Counted from the first letter of the stretch, positions 22,821 to 33,250 are shown. The stretch is 64,000 nt of DNA from Isoetes taiwanensis (GCA_021234155.1 JAJEKV010000003.1:33031166-33095165); one strand, 5' to 3'. The notes: generated by a model from the letters alone, not told the origin. Made by a program: numbers and translations.

Positions 22821-23035
22821 TGAGCACGGAGCTAAGGTAGGAAGCGGAGAGAGGAGCCGGAACCACGGGAACTCTACATTTCGCTAACGCCATGGAATCG
22901 GGGGATACGAGAATCGCAGTGATACAAGTATTAGATGCGAATGCACTCTTGATGAGACCGACAGAAGAAGCAAAGACTCTCGGTGAGGCTGCGGGATCCG
23001 TGATACAGTGGCCCAAGGAATTACTGCGTGAAGAG
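22821..23035 (+). CDS. Plus-strand exon with an 'IQWPK' motif (copy 1)
   Basis: The frame reads MESGDTRIAVIQVLDANALL... then LGEAAGSVIQWPKELLREE and ends at a clear donor (GAG|GTGAGT at 23036). The same exon and donor occur in copy 2, ending at 57875. The 'LGEAxGxxxQWP' pattern recalls plant transposon-linked domains such as DUF8039; this is recollection of a motif, not a search. It may be a 5' exon of the transposase or a separate small gene. Confidence 0.4.
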
Positions 23036-23269
23036 GTGAGTTTCAGAGATGCCTGTGTGTTATTTCGCGTGTAGAATATGCCGTCTGTGTTTAGATAATA
23101 GAATTGCTCATAAGCTCGAGGGATTTATCGTTTCCTTGTCCAGCATTTTTCAGCTTCGAGAGATGATTTACTCTCTGGGTTGAGAGATGCTCGGCAAGGA
23201 AACGATGGATCGGGGGTAATGAACAGTTCCATTTTAGGTGTATTTTTACTTGGAATGTTTTCTTGGAAT

Positions 23270-24900
23270 GTTGTACATAGATCAGGCTAGGTCTAAGGCC
23301 CAGGAGATGCGGCTCAAATGCATCCTCTTGTGGTTAGTCGGAGGGGCCTCCACCCAGTCGGAACCACTCCTCTTCGCAATATTCGAGGAAGATGGTTCGA
23401 AGGAGAGTGGCTCAGACATGCTAGAGGCACTTGGGACTAAAAACAGGAGAATACAAAGTGCTAGTTGTAGAGACCTGTGCTAAGACCCAAAGGCCTGCAG
23501 ACAGTCAGGGCCACTTCCCTTCGCAAAATTCGAGCAATATAGTTTGAAGGAGAGTGGCATAGACTGTCTGCAGGCACCTTGGCTTCCTCTCTGTGGTTTC
23601 CCTGTGGTTAGTTGTAGAGGCCTCCACCCAGTCCGAGCCCCTCCCCTTCGCAATATTCGACGAAGATGGTTCGAAGGAGAGTGGCTCGACTTGGTCGAGG
23701 GCCATTTGCTACATACGGGGAGAATTGGTTGCTAAGGGATTCTCGACTTGCGAGTCGAAACCGAGTGTTGGCCTTTCTGTTTGCATTCTCACTTCGGCAA
23801 GTCGGTGAATCGTTAGCCATCGAGACTCCATATGGTACACAGAGTGCTGGCTGGTTAAGGCACTCCCGGCTTCGCGGTCGAGAATGCGAACATCAAACTA
23901 CGTGGTTTCCCTGTGGTTAGTTGTAGAGGCCTCCACCCAAGCCCTCCCCCCCTTTATATTAGGCGAGGATGGTTGAAGGAGGAGGCTGCGGCGGGTAGAG
24001 GCCCGCTGGCCTTACCGCGAGGAGAATTGGCTGGCTAAAGGATTCTCCGACTTGCGCAGTCGAGAATCGCGGTGTTAACTTCACGTCTACATTCTCGACT
24101 TCGCAGAGTCGAGAATGCCTGCTCGTGAAGAACTCGGATGAAATGCGCATGGAGTGCGGGCTGGGTAAAAGGCATTCAGGCTTCCTTGGCCATATGTCTT
24201 GAACATCAAACTGTGGTTTCCGTGGTTAGTTGTAGAAGCCTCCACCCGGTCAGGCCCATCCCTTCGCAATATTAGAAGATGGTTGAAGGAGGCGGTCCCT
24301 GGCGGGGGGAGCCCATGCGACCCACCGCCAGGAGAATTGGAGTTGCTAAGAGTTGGCTGCTTGAGCGGTCAAAACCACTTCCCTTCGCAATATCCGAGGA
24401 AGATAGTTTGAAGGAGAGTGGTTAAGACCGTCTCGCAGGCCAACTCTAGAATGCACTAGAGCTTCGTTTTCCGACTCACGAAGTAGAAAGGAGCCAACAC
24501 CTCGTGGTTGTCGCTTGAGGCCTCCACCCGGTTGGGCAGGTCCTCTTCGCAATATTCGGCGAGGATGGTTCGGCGGAGAGTAGCTTCGGACTGGGTGGAG
24601 GCACCTCTGGCTGCGCACAAAGGGTCATTGGCGGGGTATGACATTCTCGACTCACGAAGTCGAGAAGGTCTGCAGCGAGCTTAAAAAGAATGTGAAGACG
24701 TTGGGTAGCTGTGTGCAATCTCGAATCATCATCGAGAATCCCCCAACCAGCCAGCGGTCCGAGTGTGTACACTCCCTCTCGCCTCGCGGTCGAGAAATTC
24801 TTGACTTCGCGAAATGAGAAGAAGGCCTGCAGACTTCTGGATTGTTGGCAAGCCGAGGTATTCTCAACTTCGCCACTCCCTTCTCGCATCTCTCTGCGGT
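23270..24900. repeat. Degenerate tandem repeat array with palindromes, right arm (copy 1)
   Basis: A module 'cttcgcaatattcgaggaag' (with 'ggagagtggct') recurs near 23369, 23518, 23648, 24262, 24382 and 24547. It alternates with 'gagaattgg.tggctaa' and CGACTT...AGTCGAGAATG palindromes (near 23737, 23865, 24045, 24092, 24645, 24780). The spacing is irregular at about 120-310 bp. No protein is supported; the many short frames are by-products of the repeat. The counterpart in copy 2 is at about 58140-59640. Confidence 0.65.
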
Positions 24901-25240
24901 GGAGGATATCTTTGTGAGTTAGAATTGCGGTTACGTGAAGCAATTCCTATTCTTAGTTCATAGTGAGAAAAAAACATTCCTAGTTATGTTCTGTTATGAA
25001 ACACTCTTAGACAGTTTAGCTATATCTTTTGTGAATCATTCCTAGTAATGTTCTGTTAATGCTCTGCAATATCTTACTTCCTAACACCTGTCTCTGATGA
25101 TTTCTATCTCGGTTGCTTGCTACTACTCTTACCACTATTCTCACTTGTGCCCGTACAATGTATTCAATTCAACAACAACCAAGAAAAAGATAACAAAAAC
25201 AGAAAACAATACAAAAGGAGAACAGATAACAGAGAGATTA

Positions 25241-25320
25241 ATGAGATTAATGAGAAAACAGAGAACAGTGGAGACAAATGAGATTAATGAGAAAACAGAG
25301 AACAGTAGAGACAAATGAGA
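25241..25320. repeat. Two tandem copies of a 36-bp unit
   Basis: The unit 'gagattaatgagaaaacaga' plus 'gaacagt.gagacaaat' repeats twice in a purine-rich stretch. The same stretch in copy 2 (59895-59945) is shorter. Confidence 0.7.
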
Positions 25321-25344
25321 TTAAAAAAGGGTATGATATTACAA

Positions 25345-25850
25345 AAACATACCTGGAAGATTTGCTGGATGAGGAGGAAGCTCCCGTGTTCAATTGCATG
25401 TGGGTACAAAGCGCCGCGCAAGCGTGAATAAGGATTTGTCGGGCCGAAATTGTATCGCAATAATAAGAACCTCTAACAACGTAATATAAGTAAAAATACA
25501 AGAAAAGACTTACGAAAACTAAAAAGCATCAAGAAAAAGGCCTAAAACTTAGAGAGAGAAGCCTCACTTTCTTCTCCGCAGAACGCGCCCACTCGAACAC
25601 TCAATCTCACCGGCGAAAACTTCTGGCGCTGGGAAGTCCCCCGATCCGTCACCAAGTCCAACCATAAGATGGCCTTTGAATGGCTCGGTTCGCTCTCTAT
25701 GCCCGACGCGGAAAACCGGGCGCTTTAAGGAAGGGAGAGCCAAGACCGATCGGAGAAAAACAGGGAGGAAGAATGGTCGAGGGGGAGAGGAAGAGGGTGC
25801 AGTTAATCCTGGCTGCACCCTCGAACCTCGTAAAAGTGCAATAATAAATA
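25345..25850 (-). other. Conserved minus-strand exon and start region, right arm (copy 1)
   Basis: A minus-strand exon of about 120 bp ends at a GTATGT donor (near 25352). Its copy-2 counterpart (60015-60135) also ends before GTATG and shares a PDKSLF/PPHP-like peptide in one frame. Upstream, 25560-25830 is a C/T-rich 5'-UTR-like segment. The CACGTG G-box at about 25933 lies just beyond it. It could be the 5' end of a long minus-strand transcript. Confidence 0.35.
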
Positions 25851-25954
25851 TCTGTCACGTGTGGGCCATGCCCTACATGACGTGGCAGTGCGGGTTGCTG
25901 ACATGGCCACGCTATCAGCCTCTCAGGAGGCGCCACGTGGCCATGACAAGATAT

Positions 25955-26190
25955 TAAAGGTTATGTTATATGTTTATATATGTTATGTTATGTTATATAT
26001 TTAATATGGTTTCAATGGTTAAATAGTTTCAATGGTTATATATGGTTTATATATGTTATGTTAGGTTATATATTTAATATGGTTTCAATGGTTAAATAGT
26101 TTCAATGGTTATATATGGTTTTAATGTGTGGTTTATATGGTCATATTTGTGGTCTTTGGGGCTATATGGTTTTAATGTGTGCTTTTTCAT
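25955..26190. repeat. AT-rich low-complexity repeats before the transposase
   Basis: Imperfect repeats of 'ggtttcaatggtta' and 'gttatatatttaatatggtt' include a near-duplicate block of about 75 bp. The counterpart at 60590-60835 has a different number of repeats. The region ends in a TTTTTCATTCAG acceptor-like site, so it is likely intronic. Confidence 0.6.
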
Positions 26191-26194
26191 TCAG

Positions 26195-29124
26195 GGAGCA
26201 TGTGAGATGAGTAAAATGGAGCCAAGGAAGTCCAGCACAGGCCATTGCCCTAGGCTCCAATGGAGGAAGGTGGGTTGCTTGTTGTTGCACCCTTGCAACC
26301 AGACGGTATTTGCAGAGGGCATAATAACTGCAGTTGATCCTTTTGATAGTGTGAATGATGAAAGGCTGGGAGATGAACATCTTGGAGTTGGCATTGTGAA
26401 GCTTCTTATCGAAGTTGATACAATCATGTCCCAGGGAAGCTCTAGTGATTGCATTGTGTGCTCTGGGCTGCTGGAGTCCCAAGCTCAGTTGAGATGGCCA
26501 ATTAGATATATTACACACAAGAATGGTGATAGTCTAGAATGCCCTACTGAACTACATACCCCAAGGCCCACCCAAGGCCATGTGGAAGATTTGGTGGTCG
26601 ATGAGCATCCTTTGATCACAAGGAAGAGACGCTATGTTTTTCATAGAAGGCAGCCAAGGGTGCCCAAGAGGCCTAGAAGTGACAAATATTTAGAAAGGAT
26701 GGAAAGTATGGCACCAACCAGAGAAAATCTAGAGGCAATTAGGGGACAAGAGTGTTGCAACCTAGATTGCAGTCAAAGCGATACAATGTGGATGACCTCG
26801 TGCAGATAAGGTCCCAATACATTGGACAGCTTCAAAAAGATAGGATTAATTTCATTTACTCCTTGTGTAGGAATTCCAGCTATGATGAAAACACAGGAAG
26901 TCTACTATATCAATTGAGGGGCATGAAGGTATGTATGAGAGCATTGAGATGGATTCTTGGGGTGAGCAAGTCTTCATTTTACGAGATCTTTGGGAGCGTG
27001 GTTAGAAAAGGGCACGTTTGTTCCAACATGGTAATGCACTCACTTTGAAACCTAGAGCAAATACTCTCAAGGCCATTGCGGTCTTGAGCTTTGTGAGATA
27101 CATGTCTCAATCTATGCCCCACAAGTCGAGGTGAGAGCGAGCTTGCACGGTGTGCGAGTGGTGCAAAGAGTGTTGCCACAACACTACATCCAAAAGGAGT
27201 GCCTTAAAGAGGTCAACTCCATCCTGGAAACTACTGAAGGTAGGCCTCTTTCTCAATCACATTTCAGCAAGTTATGGAGCACTCACTTCTCGGGGCGTGA
27301 GTGTCCTACAACACATGCCATTCTCAAAGTGCAACACTTGCATTCAACTCAAGGATACACTTGCATCAACTGCAATAGAGAAAGAAACAATGGCAATTAG
27401 GGAGCAATTTGCAGATCACCAAAGGGACCAAATATCATGTAGAGCGGTTGTATTGGCGGTGGAAAACATTTTTCGAGATGCAGGTAGGACAAATTTTTGT
27501 GTATAATTCATGATAAGATGGACCAACACAAGACTTTCTGGCCAAAGCTAGATCCTTTACCCAAGCGTTGTCAAAACGTTTTTCGGATGAAAGTAAGCTT
27601 TGGCGGGTGTATTAACACATGGTCATGGAACCGGAACATATGGTCATTTTGTGCTTGATCTATGGAGGGATGATCCAAACTTCCATGTGAGCTCTATTTT
27701 CAAGTGCTTGAGAACACTAGAGAAAGGATCGATAGAAGGGAGGAGGTATTCCCCTTGACACCCATTTTTGAGGCTTTGATGGATGATCAACCGCTTTGTT
27801 ACCAAAGGCGGATAAAAAGCTCACATCCAAGGTGTCTAGTGAATCAAGGAGGACTTGGGATGATTTCCCCTTACTTGAAAAGCACTGCTTGAGGAGCTAT
27901 GTGTTCGGTTGGACAACTCACTGAAAGAAAACAAGAATAGATGGATGTTTGGGGCAATGTCATACTTGTGAGCGAAAGTGGGAGTATTCAAAGTTGTGAA
28001 AGTGGGATTCATGATGGTTGGGCATACGATGATGATATAGATGGATTCTTTGGAACTTTCTCCACCAAGCTCAAGAGAGAAAAACGTGATCACTCTCCCT
28101 CTGAACTAATGGATGTGTTTGAGAGCTGCATTGACCCCAACCCAATGGCTTTCTTGATGGATGAGGTTGCAGATTGGAAGTCATTTGTAGAGGATACTTG
28201 CTAGATGGTAAGGACCGGTTAATGACAGACACACAAAGCCACTTCAGTTCAAGTTTTGGGTTAGGGATGGAATACCAATCATGCAATATAAGTGGAGACC
28301 GGGTGACAAGTTGTGAATGCCCTGTACAAGGTATCGAAGTTGTGGCAAAGGGTGCCGTTGGTGAAGTTCTCATTCCTAAAGGGCAGCCAAAACCACTACC
28401 TCCCTTCAAGACTATCAAAGACTCTAGCCAACTAGTGAAGGGCATCAAGGATTACATAACGCACTGGGATGATGTTCGAAATGGAAAGCACACCTTCACT
28501 CTTAAGAAAAATCAAATGGACTCCCTAATCAAGTACTGGGAGAAAGTTGTGACATGCTTAGAAACTGAACAACCATGTGGGAGGGAGCTAAGAGACGGGT
28601 TCTTGCCAGAGTCAAGATGGGAGGGTTCTCAAGGTGCAAGCACGTCTAAGAATGCTCACTTGGGTACTAACAAGGGTTCCAAGTGGTTTGTGGGAAGTAA
28701 GGCCTCAAAGCCGAAGTGGTTTGATCTTCCTGAGTGGGATCCCTTTGAGGACATCAAGGAAGGATACTTTGTGCTAGTAAGGCCTGATGATGAGGACTGT
28801 CCAATATGGTTAGGGGTGGCACTCTCTGATGTAACCACCACTTATGGCTGATGGAGAGAGTTGCGTCCTGGATTCCAAATTCAATATTGGGAGCCCATTG
28901 GGAGACACAAGAAGGGCAACTTGAAGGAGCAATACACTGACTGCTGGGAGAAGAAGTGGAGGGCAAATTATGCTGATCCTCAAAGGAGGGAATTGGTGGA
29001 GTGTGTGGTATGGTCATATCCAAGTTCTCACATTGCAAAGGACAACACACACAAGATCCCAAAAAGGGAGATGGACAAAGCCATGAGCAACCTCCATGCT
29101 TTATCATTGTATGAGGGTACATAA
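26195..29124 (+). CDS. DDE-type transposase of the giant element, DUF7869-like (copy 1)
   Basis: The exon opens after an acceptor at 26193-26194 (first ATG 26207) and ends TAA at 29122-29124. In order: an N-terminal segment (MSKMEPRKSS...), a CCNLDC cluster (about 26755), GVSKSSFYEI, and QSHFSKLW with FSKCNTCIQLKD, a probable zinc site. The candidate catalytic motifs of an RNase-H-like fold follow: DKMDQHKT (27512-27535), LDN...KENKNRW (about 27908-27943) and GWAYDDDIDGFF (about 28018-28050). FGLGMEYQS-type sequence comes next, then a C-terminal EGYFVLVRPDDED...WEPIGRHKKGN module that resembles an SH3/BAH-like reader. Stops and shifts (for example after 26800 and near 27100) lie at CAG/CTG sites and differ from copy 2, so the real frame is probably open. 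The assignment rests on family motifs I recall. Confidence 0.72.
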
Positions 29125-29295
29125 TATTGAGAAGTTTGAAAACTTTCTCAACTAGTGGTTTGTAAAATTTATGAGGAAAACAAGTAACCCAATTCTTTGT
29201 GTGTCATGTGTAATTCTATTCAAGCAATCACTTCAGAAATTTTTTTTATGGTGCGTGAGTCCCATTTTCAGTCCGAATCCCAAAATTCAAGATTT

Positions 29296-29320
29296 GTCCC
29301 ACTTTAATTAAATACGACTT
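29296..29320 (-). repeat. Right terminal inverted repeat, copy 1
   Basis: This is the exact inverse of 9262-9286, followed by TGAT at 29321-29324. Just inside lies a second 'gggactc' pair (inverted, near 29269) that echoes the subterminal sequence of the left end. Confidence 0.95.
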
Positions 29321-29324
29321 TGAT

Positions 29325-30125
29325 ATCAATTTGGAAGGACTATAACTAAGACTTGAAGAAAATTTGAAGGAGGATAATGCGTATTCTCAAGGTATTCATC
29401 TGATTTGTAATGAACCTATAAATTCTAACTTCTCAAGGGAGGGAGAAGCAATTGATATGAGCAGTTTACTGAGATTGAAGAAATGGCACAAGTTGTTCCA
29501 TTAATAAGCTTGAGACAACAAGCAGATTTATATGACCTCTGTTATGACTTTGCTAATGATCATGAAATGATCCAACTAATTCTAGAAGGCAACAATACGA
29601 ATCTTAAAGAAAGCTGTAAGTATCATCGGAAGAATGCCAACAGCACATATGAAACAAGAAGTCGTTGCTCCAAATTTGAAGAATAATATTCAGAAGAAAA
29701 CAAGGGGATGTCGGAGGACCCAAAGAGGGCTCACTTACGAGCCTAGCCATGGTGATTTTGGTTGATTCAGAGGTGTAGGTTTGAGGGAGGGTATTGAATA
29801 TATGCAACCCTCCACCTCATCATTATAGGCTATGTCATCAAAGTGACATGGCAATCTACATTAAGAATCATGTCTGTTCATCTACATATATCAGAAGCTA
29901 CGATGGGAGGCTTGTTCCTAGCCAGTTTTCTCATTATCAATATATACTTGCATTATAGTTATTAGTTGATTCCTAAACTTAAGAAGGAAACCCTCTGCAA
30001 TACCATTAGAAGGAATCAATACCTACTACCTCTCCTTCGGAACCCCAGATTCTCCCATGGTGCCCAAGAGTCCTTTCTCTGATTGATGGCTAAAATTCAA
30101 AATCCACCAATAGGCTACGTAAAAA
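29325..30125. other. Flank of copy 1, possible LTR-retroelement remnant
   Basis: A 67-aa frame (29483-29686, + strand) is not recognised. The purine run 'ttgagggaggg' near 29782, followed by 'tattgaatatatgcaacc', looks like a polypurine tract next to an LTR start. No matching LTR was found, so this is only a suggestion. Confidence 0.3.
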
Positions 30126-30128
30126 ATG

Positions 30129-30371
30129 CTTAGGAAGCATCGTTTCGCATCCGCTAGTAATGCCTTGCCACGTGGCACTGTTTCAAATAAAGAATGTAAA
30201 TAAAAAGTTTTCTGAGCACAGAGCAGCAACGGAGCAGCGGCAATGGAGCAGCGAGGAGCTTCTATTTGCATTCTTGAGTATTTACCCCGCATTCTGCCCT
30301 GTTTACCTAGCATTCCAAGAACTTACCCTGCATTCTGAATCTTTTTACCTGCTGCAGAATGCTTCCTAAGT
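30129..30371. mobile_element. MITE-like element A
   Basis: Terminal inverted repeats CTTAGGAAGCAT and ATGCTTCCTAAG bound about 240 bp without coding capacity. The interior has repeated 'tttaccc.gcattctg'. The element at 51374-51595 shares the start 'atgc.t.ggaagca', 'ctgtttc' and the 'ttaccc..attctg' repeats, so both seem to be one family. No clear target duplication was found. Confidence 0.6.
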
Positions 30372-31620
30372 GTCTTCCATGTTACAAGAATGGCAAGTAG
30401 ATTGCCATTCCTGTATACAAAAAGGCTTATCTAATTTTGCAAATTTAAAATCCAGATATAATGGCAAACTACATGTTCGATGGGCTCTTCGTAAAGAACT
30501 TGAGCCAAAATCAGGAATCGACGACCCTACAGGTAGCATCAGATCCTTTGGGGATCAAATCGGTAGCCTATCGTTGTACAGGCTAAAGAATAGGCTTCGT
30601 GCCTTTCTTGATGTATGCCCAATTGGGTGACGCCATATCACCTCTTTATAAGAATAATGTTCCCTTTTTATACAAAATTTTTAGGGCCTTCCCCTTTAAT
30701 GCTTACCTCTTTCACCTACTTTGTTGCTACGTCATTTCTTAATATGGAATAACTATTCCTATGGTCTTGACCTGTTCCGATTTTCTAAAGGCTTCGTGAT
30801 ATTATCTATAATTACTTGAATTTAATTATAGACCATAATGAATTAGAATGACTTTAGTTGCCTATTAGATAATTTTACAAGAAGGATAAATTATTTGAAG
30901 TAGGGCGGTAGATATAGAACATGTAGAATATTGAAGATAGACAATTAAATAGAATTGAAGTTCCATCATGTTGCTAGCCTAGCTGCACCTTGGTCTGTGC
31001 CCAACTCTCTGGAGAGACTGAGGCCATGAGCGTTTATCACTCGGCACTAACGAGTGGGCATTGATGAAGCTCTGCTAGTGAGGACTTGGCATTGGTCATG
31101 TCAAGTTGCATCTAGTTGAAGTTTATCGCTTGAGCTAGAGACCAGTAGTTCAGAGATGCTGCAACATATTATTTGGATTTTGGGACGATACATAGGTTTT
31201 GCACCCGTGGATCCTGAGGTAATTGCCTGGGGGTCCCATTTATGCATATGGGAATACCTCATGTCCATGCAAGGGGTTACCAGAAGACGCCTGTACAAAA
31301 GTTTTTAGGAATGGAAAACCCATATATACGTAAATATAAAAATCCAATTTCCCTGCCCCCTTCTATAGATGTATTATGGACTACCTTAATTATGGCATAC
31401 CCCTACTTGAGCTTATACTTGAGTTTGTGCACCCTAGCTTTATGTAGAGAAGGAGAAAAAAAAATCACAATGTTTTTAATAAACATTTCTTGCATCTCGA
31501 TCTTCATTTCCCTGCGATTCCCTAGTTTAAGATTGCACCACTGCATATTCTACAAAGGGGCACTAGAACTTACGTTCATATGGGGTGGGATATGGGAGGT
31601 ATTATTATGATCTCATGTTT
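30372..31620. other. Intergenic, no gene seen
   Basis: The short frames (30370-30630, 31242-31610) have no recognisable features. Confidence 0.4.
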
Positions 31621-31644
31621 ACATAAACTATACAAGAAACTTAT

Positions 31645-31666
31645 CGCGGCGGCCAAGGCCGCCGCG
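31645..31666. repeat. GC-only 22-nt hairpin
   Basis: Arms CGCGGCGGCC and GGCCGCCGCG are separated by AA, in an AT-rich context. A related sequence at 48898-48940 has the same flanks ('acaagaaa.ttatcgcgg' and 'tttctctt') but lacks about 17 bp of the hairpin. Confidence 0.85.
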
Positions 31667-31946
31667 AACGTTTCTCTTCCCCAACTCGTCTATACATGAT
31701 AGAACATGCAGAATTTGAACCTGCATTTTGTTGCCTTGTGTTCGGTGCCCGCAAATCAAGGCTGGAGCTTTCCCACAATTGAATTTTGGATTTAGTATTT
31801 GAAACTCGTTTAGATCTTTAAAATTTCAGTGCTCTCCAGGCCTTTGATTAAGGCTTACCGTGAAAACTTCTAGTTGTTAAAGACGGCTGCCTACTAGGAA
31901 CTCGGCATATTTTGATCATGACAACCACGGACAAAGTATTTCGATA

Positions 31947-32033
31947 AATCAAATACATAGATTGTATTAGCACCTAATCAAATACATAGATTGTATTAGC
32001 ACCTAATCAAATACATAGATTGTATTAGCTCCT
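31947..32033. repeat. Three tandem copies of a 29-bp unit
   Basis: Units start at 31947, 31976 and 32005 with 'aatcaaatacatagattg' and are nearly identical. The last differs by one base in 'agcacct'/'agctcct'. Confidence 0.9.
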
Positions 32034-32339
32034 ATACCATTTTTCGTGCTTTTATTTCTAACTTCATATGCGTAGAATATTTGGATATGGAACTCCAGCT
32101 GGTACATCTTGGTTGCATACTTTTTGTTGCCAGCCTATTCTTTGTATTTGTAGATTCTAACAATCCCTCTTGACAACAGAAGGCAAGACATATTATATTA
32201 TCTTCTCATTTATATCACTAACTACTAATAGATTGCCTTCCTTATGGAACGTAACCAATAATTACGCGATTTGCCCTGAATATGTTGGATCCGGGCAAAT
32301 ACAAGGTCCCGAACCGGGTATGGAGAAATGATCTGATGC

Positions 32340-32865
32340 GGAAATGACAATGAGACCTTTTGTTTGGCATTTCTGAGTTCAACAACAATCTTGGAAACTT
32401 CAACTTGTCGGTTGTTATGGATTGCGGTAATAATGTAAGCATCGGTGTTCTATGCGGATTGCCCAGCAAATGTGTTGCCAAAAAAAAACTCGGCTTGGCG
32501 AAATTAATTCAAAGTTTATACTTTTGAACTCAGGCTCAAAAAATGGAGGTTTAATTTGGGAATCTTCAACTAATGTATCTTCTACAGAGCTGAACGAGTC
32601 TGGCAACTGGATAATGTATAACAATGAGCATCAAGTGATATGGCAAAGGTTGGTTTTTCCTTCTGATGTTATACTCCTATGGCAGAGCCTTGCAAGTCCC
32701 TCCATGCTGATGAGCAGAAAAAACTCTTCAACTGGAGAACAGGGGATCTATACTACAACTATTGAACATAACAGGTTGGACATAACAGGTTGGCTTTTAA
32801 AGCCTCCAGTTCTGATCTTTGCAAGCAAGCTTCGCTCATCTACAAACCCAATAATCTTGAAATGA
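32340..32865 (+). pseudogene. G-type (bulb) lectin domain fragment of a lectin receptor kinase
   Basis: The frame 32452-32865 reads GEINSKFILLNSGSKNGGLI, WESSTNVSSTELNESGNW, NNEHQVIWQ, then VFPSDVILLWQSL. This aligns by eye with the mannose-binding lectin domain of S-locus-type receptor kinases (W.SNT..VSSAEL..SGNLVL, VIWQSFD.PTDTLLPGQSL). An earlier piece resembling GTF.LAFL is in another frame near 32355. No S-locus, PAN or kinase part follows, so it is a truncated, frameshifted remnant. Confidence 0.6.
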
Positions 32866-32868
32866 GTT

Positions 32869-33250
32869 TTGCAGATTCTAATATTTCTTCAACTTGCAAA
32901 GGCCAGAGTGCTGGTTACCTGTGGCGAAGTAACAGTGGTGACATTCAGAGCTCCTTCAGAAACCCATCTGGATGGGCTTGTCGGGTCTGCATTATTCGGA
33001 GATGGAGCTGCTGCGCTTATCATTGGATCAGACCCTGTTCCAGAAATAAAAAAACCCCTGTTTGAGTTGCATTGGTCGGGAGAATCCATAGTTCCAGAGA
33101 GCGACGGGGCAATCTTGGGGTATTTGCGAGAAGCGGGGCTTGTCACCTTCTCAAAGATGTTCCCGGGTCAACCAGTTAATATTTCCATTTCTTTCAAGAA
33201 GACTTCATGCAATCCAAAACAGAAGTCGCCAGAGCCCGCATCTTTAAGGG
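32869..33250 (+). pseudogene. Type III polyketide synthase (chalcone-synthase-like) fragment
   Basis: The frame includes [40 protein letters not shown] and [18 protein letters not shown], then [14 protein letters not shown]. This is the middle of the CHS fold, with the GDGAAA motif. After GLVTF the frame slips: the expected LKDVPG is present in another frame near 33150 and soon meets a stop. The N-terminal half with the catalytic Cys and the C-terminal part with the GFGPG motif are absent. The sequence directly upstream is the lectin fragment, so this is a rearranged, non-functional piece. The FELHWSGE wording is closer to what I recall from ferns and other non-flowering plants than from flowering plants. 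Confidence 0.8.

Larger units (their letters stand above)
9262..29320. mobile_element. Giant TIR DNA transposon, copy 1 (20,059 bp)
   Basis: The left end AAGTCGTATTTAATTAAAGT (25-bp perfect TIR 9262-9286) is exactly inverted at the right end 29296-29320. Target duplications TGAT flank it at 9258-9261 and 29321-29324. The second copy (51694-63964) has the same TIRs with a different 4-bp duplication, which confirms both the ends and the duplication length. From the left it holds a conserved arm, a palindrome array, three tandem units of an FCP1-domain gene (minus strand), a 5' exon, an opposed plus-strand exon, a repeat array, and the transposase (plus strand) near the right end. Four-base duplications are reported for superfamilies such as Sola. 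Assignment to a named superfamily is inference. Confidence 0.93.

Noticed and set aside
23238-24943. Many overlapping frames of 60-155 codons on both strands
   Set aside because: They arise from a degenerate repeat array rich in CG and lacking stops. Frames are not conserved between the two element copies and match no family.
9262-24950. Possible CRISPR-like array because of regularly repeated palindromes
   Set aside because: The spacing is irregular, spacers are themselves repeated, and the DNA is plant nuclear. The palindromes belong to a transposon.
26979-27179. Minus-strand frames across the transposase (26162-26518, 26979-27179, 28071-28448 and others)
   Set aside because: They are shadows of the plus-strand coding sequence, whose motifs are conserved between copies.
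9262-29320. Classification as CACTA, Mutator or hAT
   Set aside because: The ends do not start CACTA/CACTG, and the duplication is 4 bp, not 3, 9 or 8. The transposase motifs also do not match those families.
9262-29320. A Maverick/Polinton-type element because of the large size
   Set aside because: No DNA polymerase B, retroviral-type integrase, packaging ATPase or capsid gene is visible, and the target duplication is 4 bp rather than 5-6.
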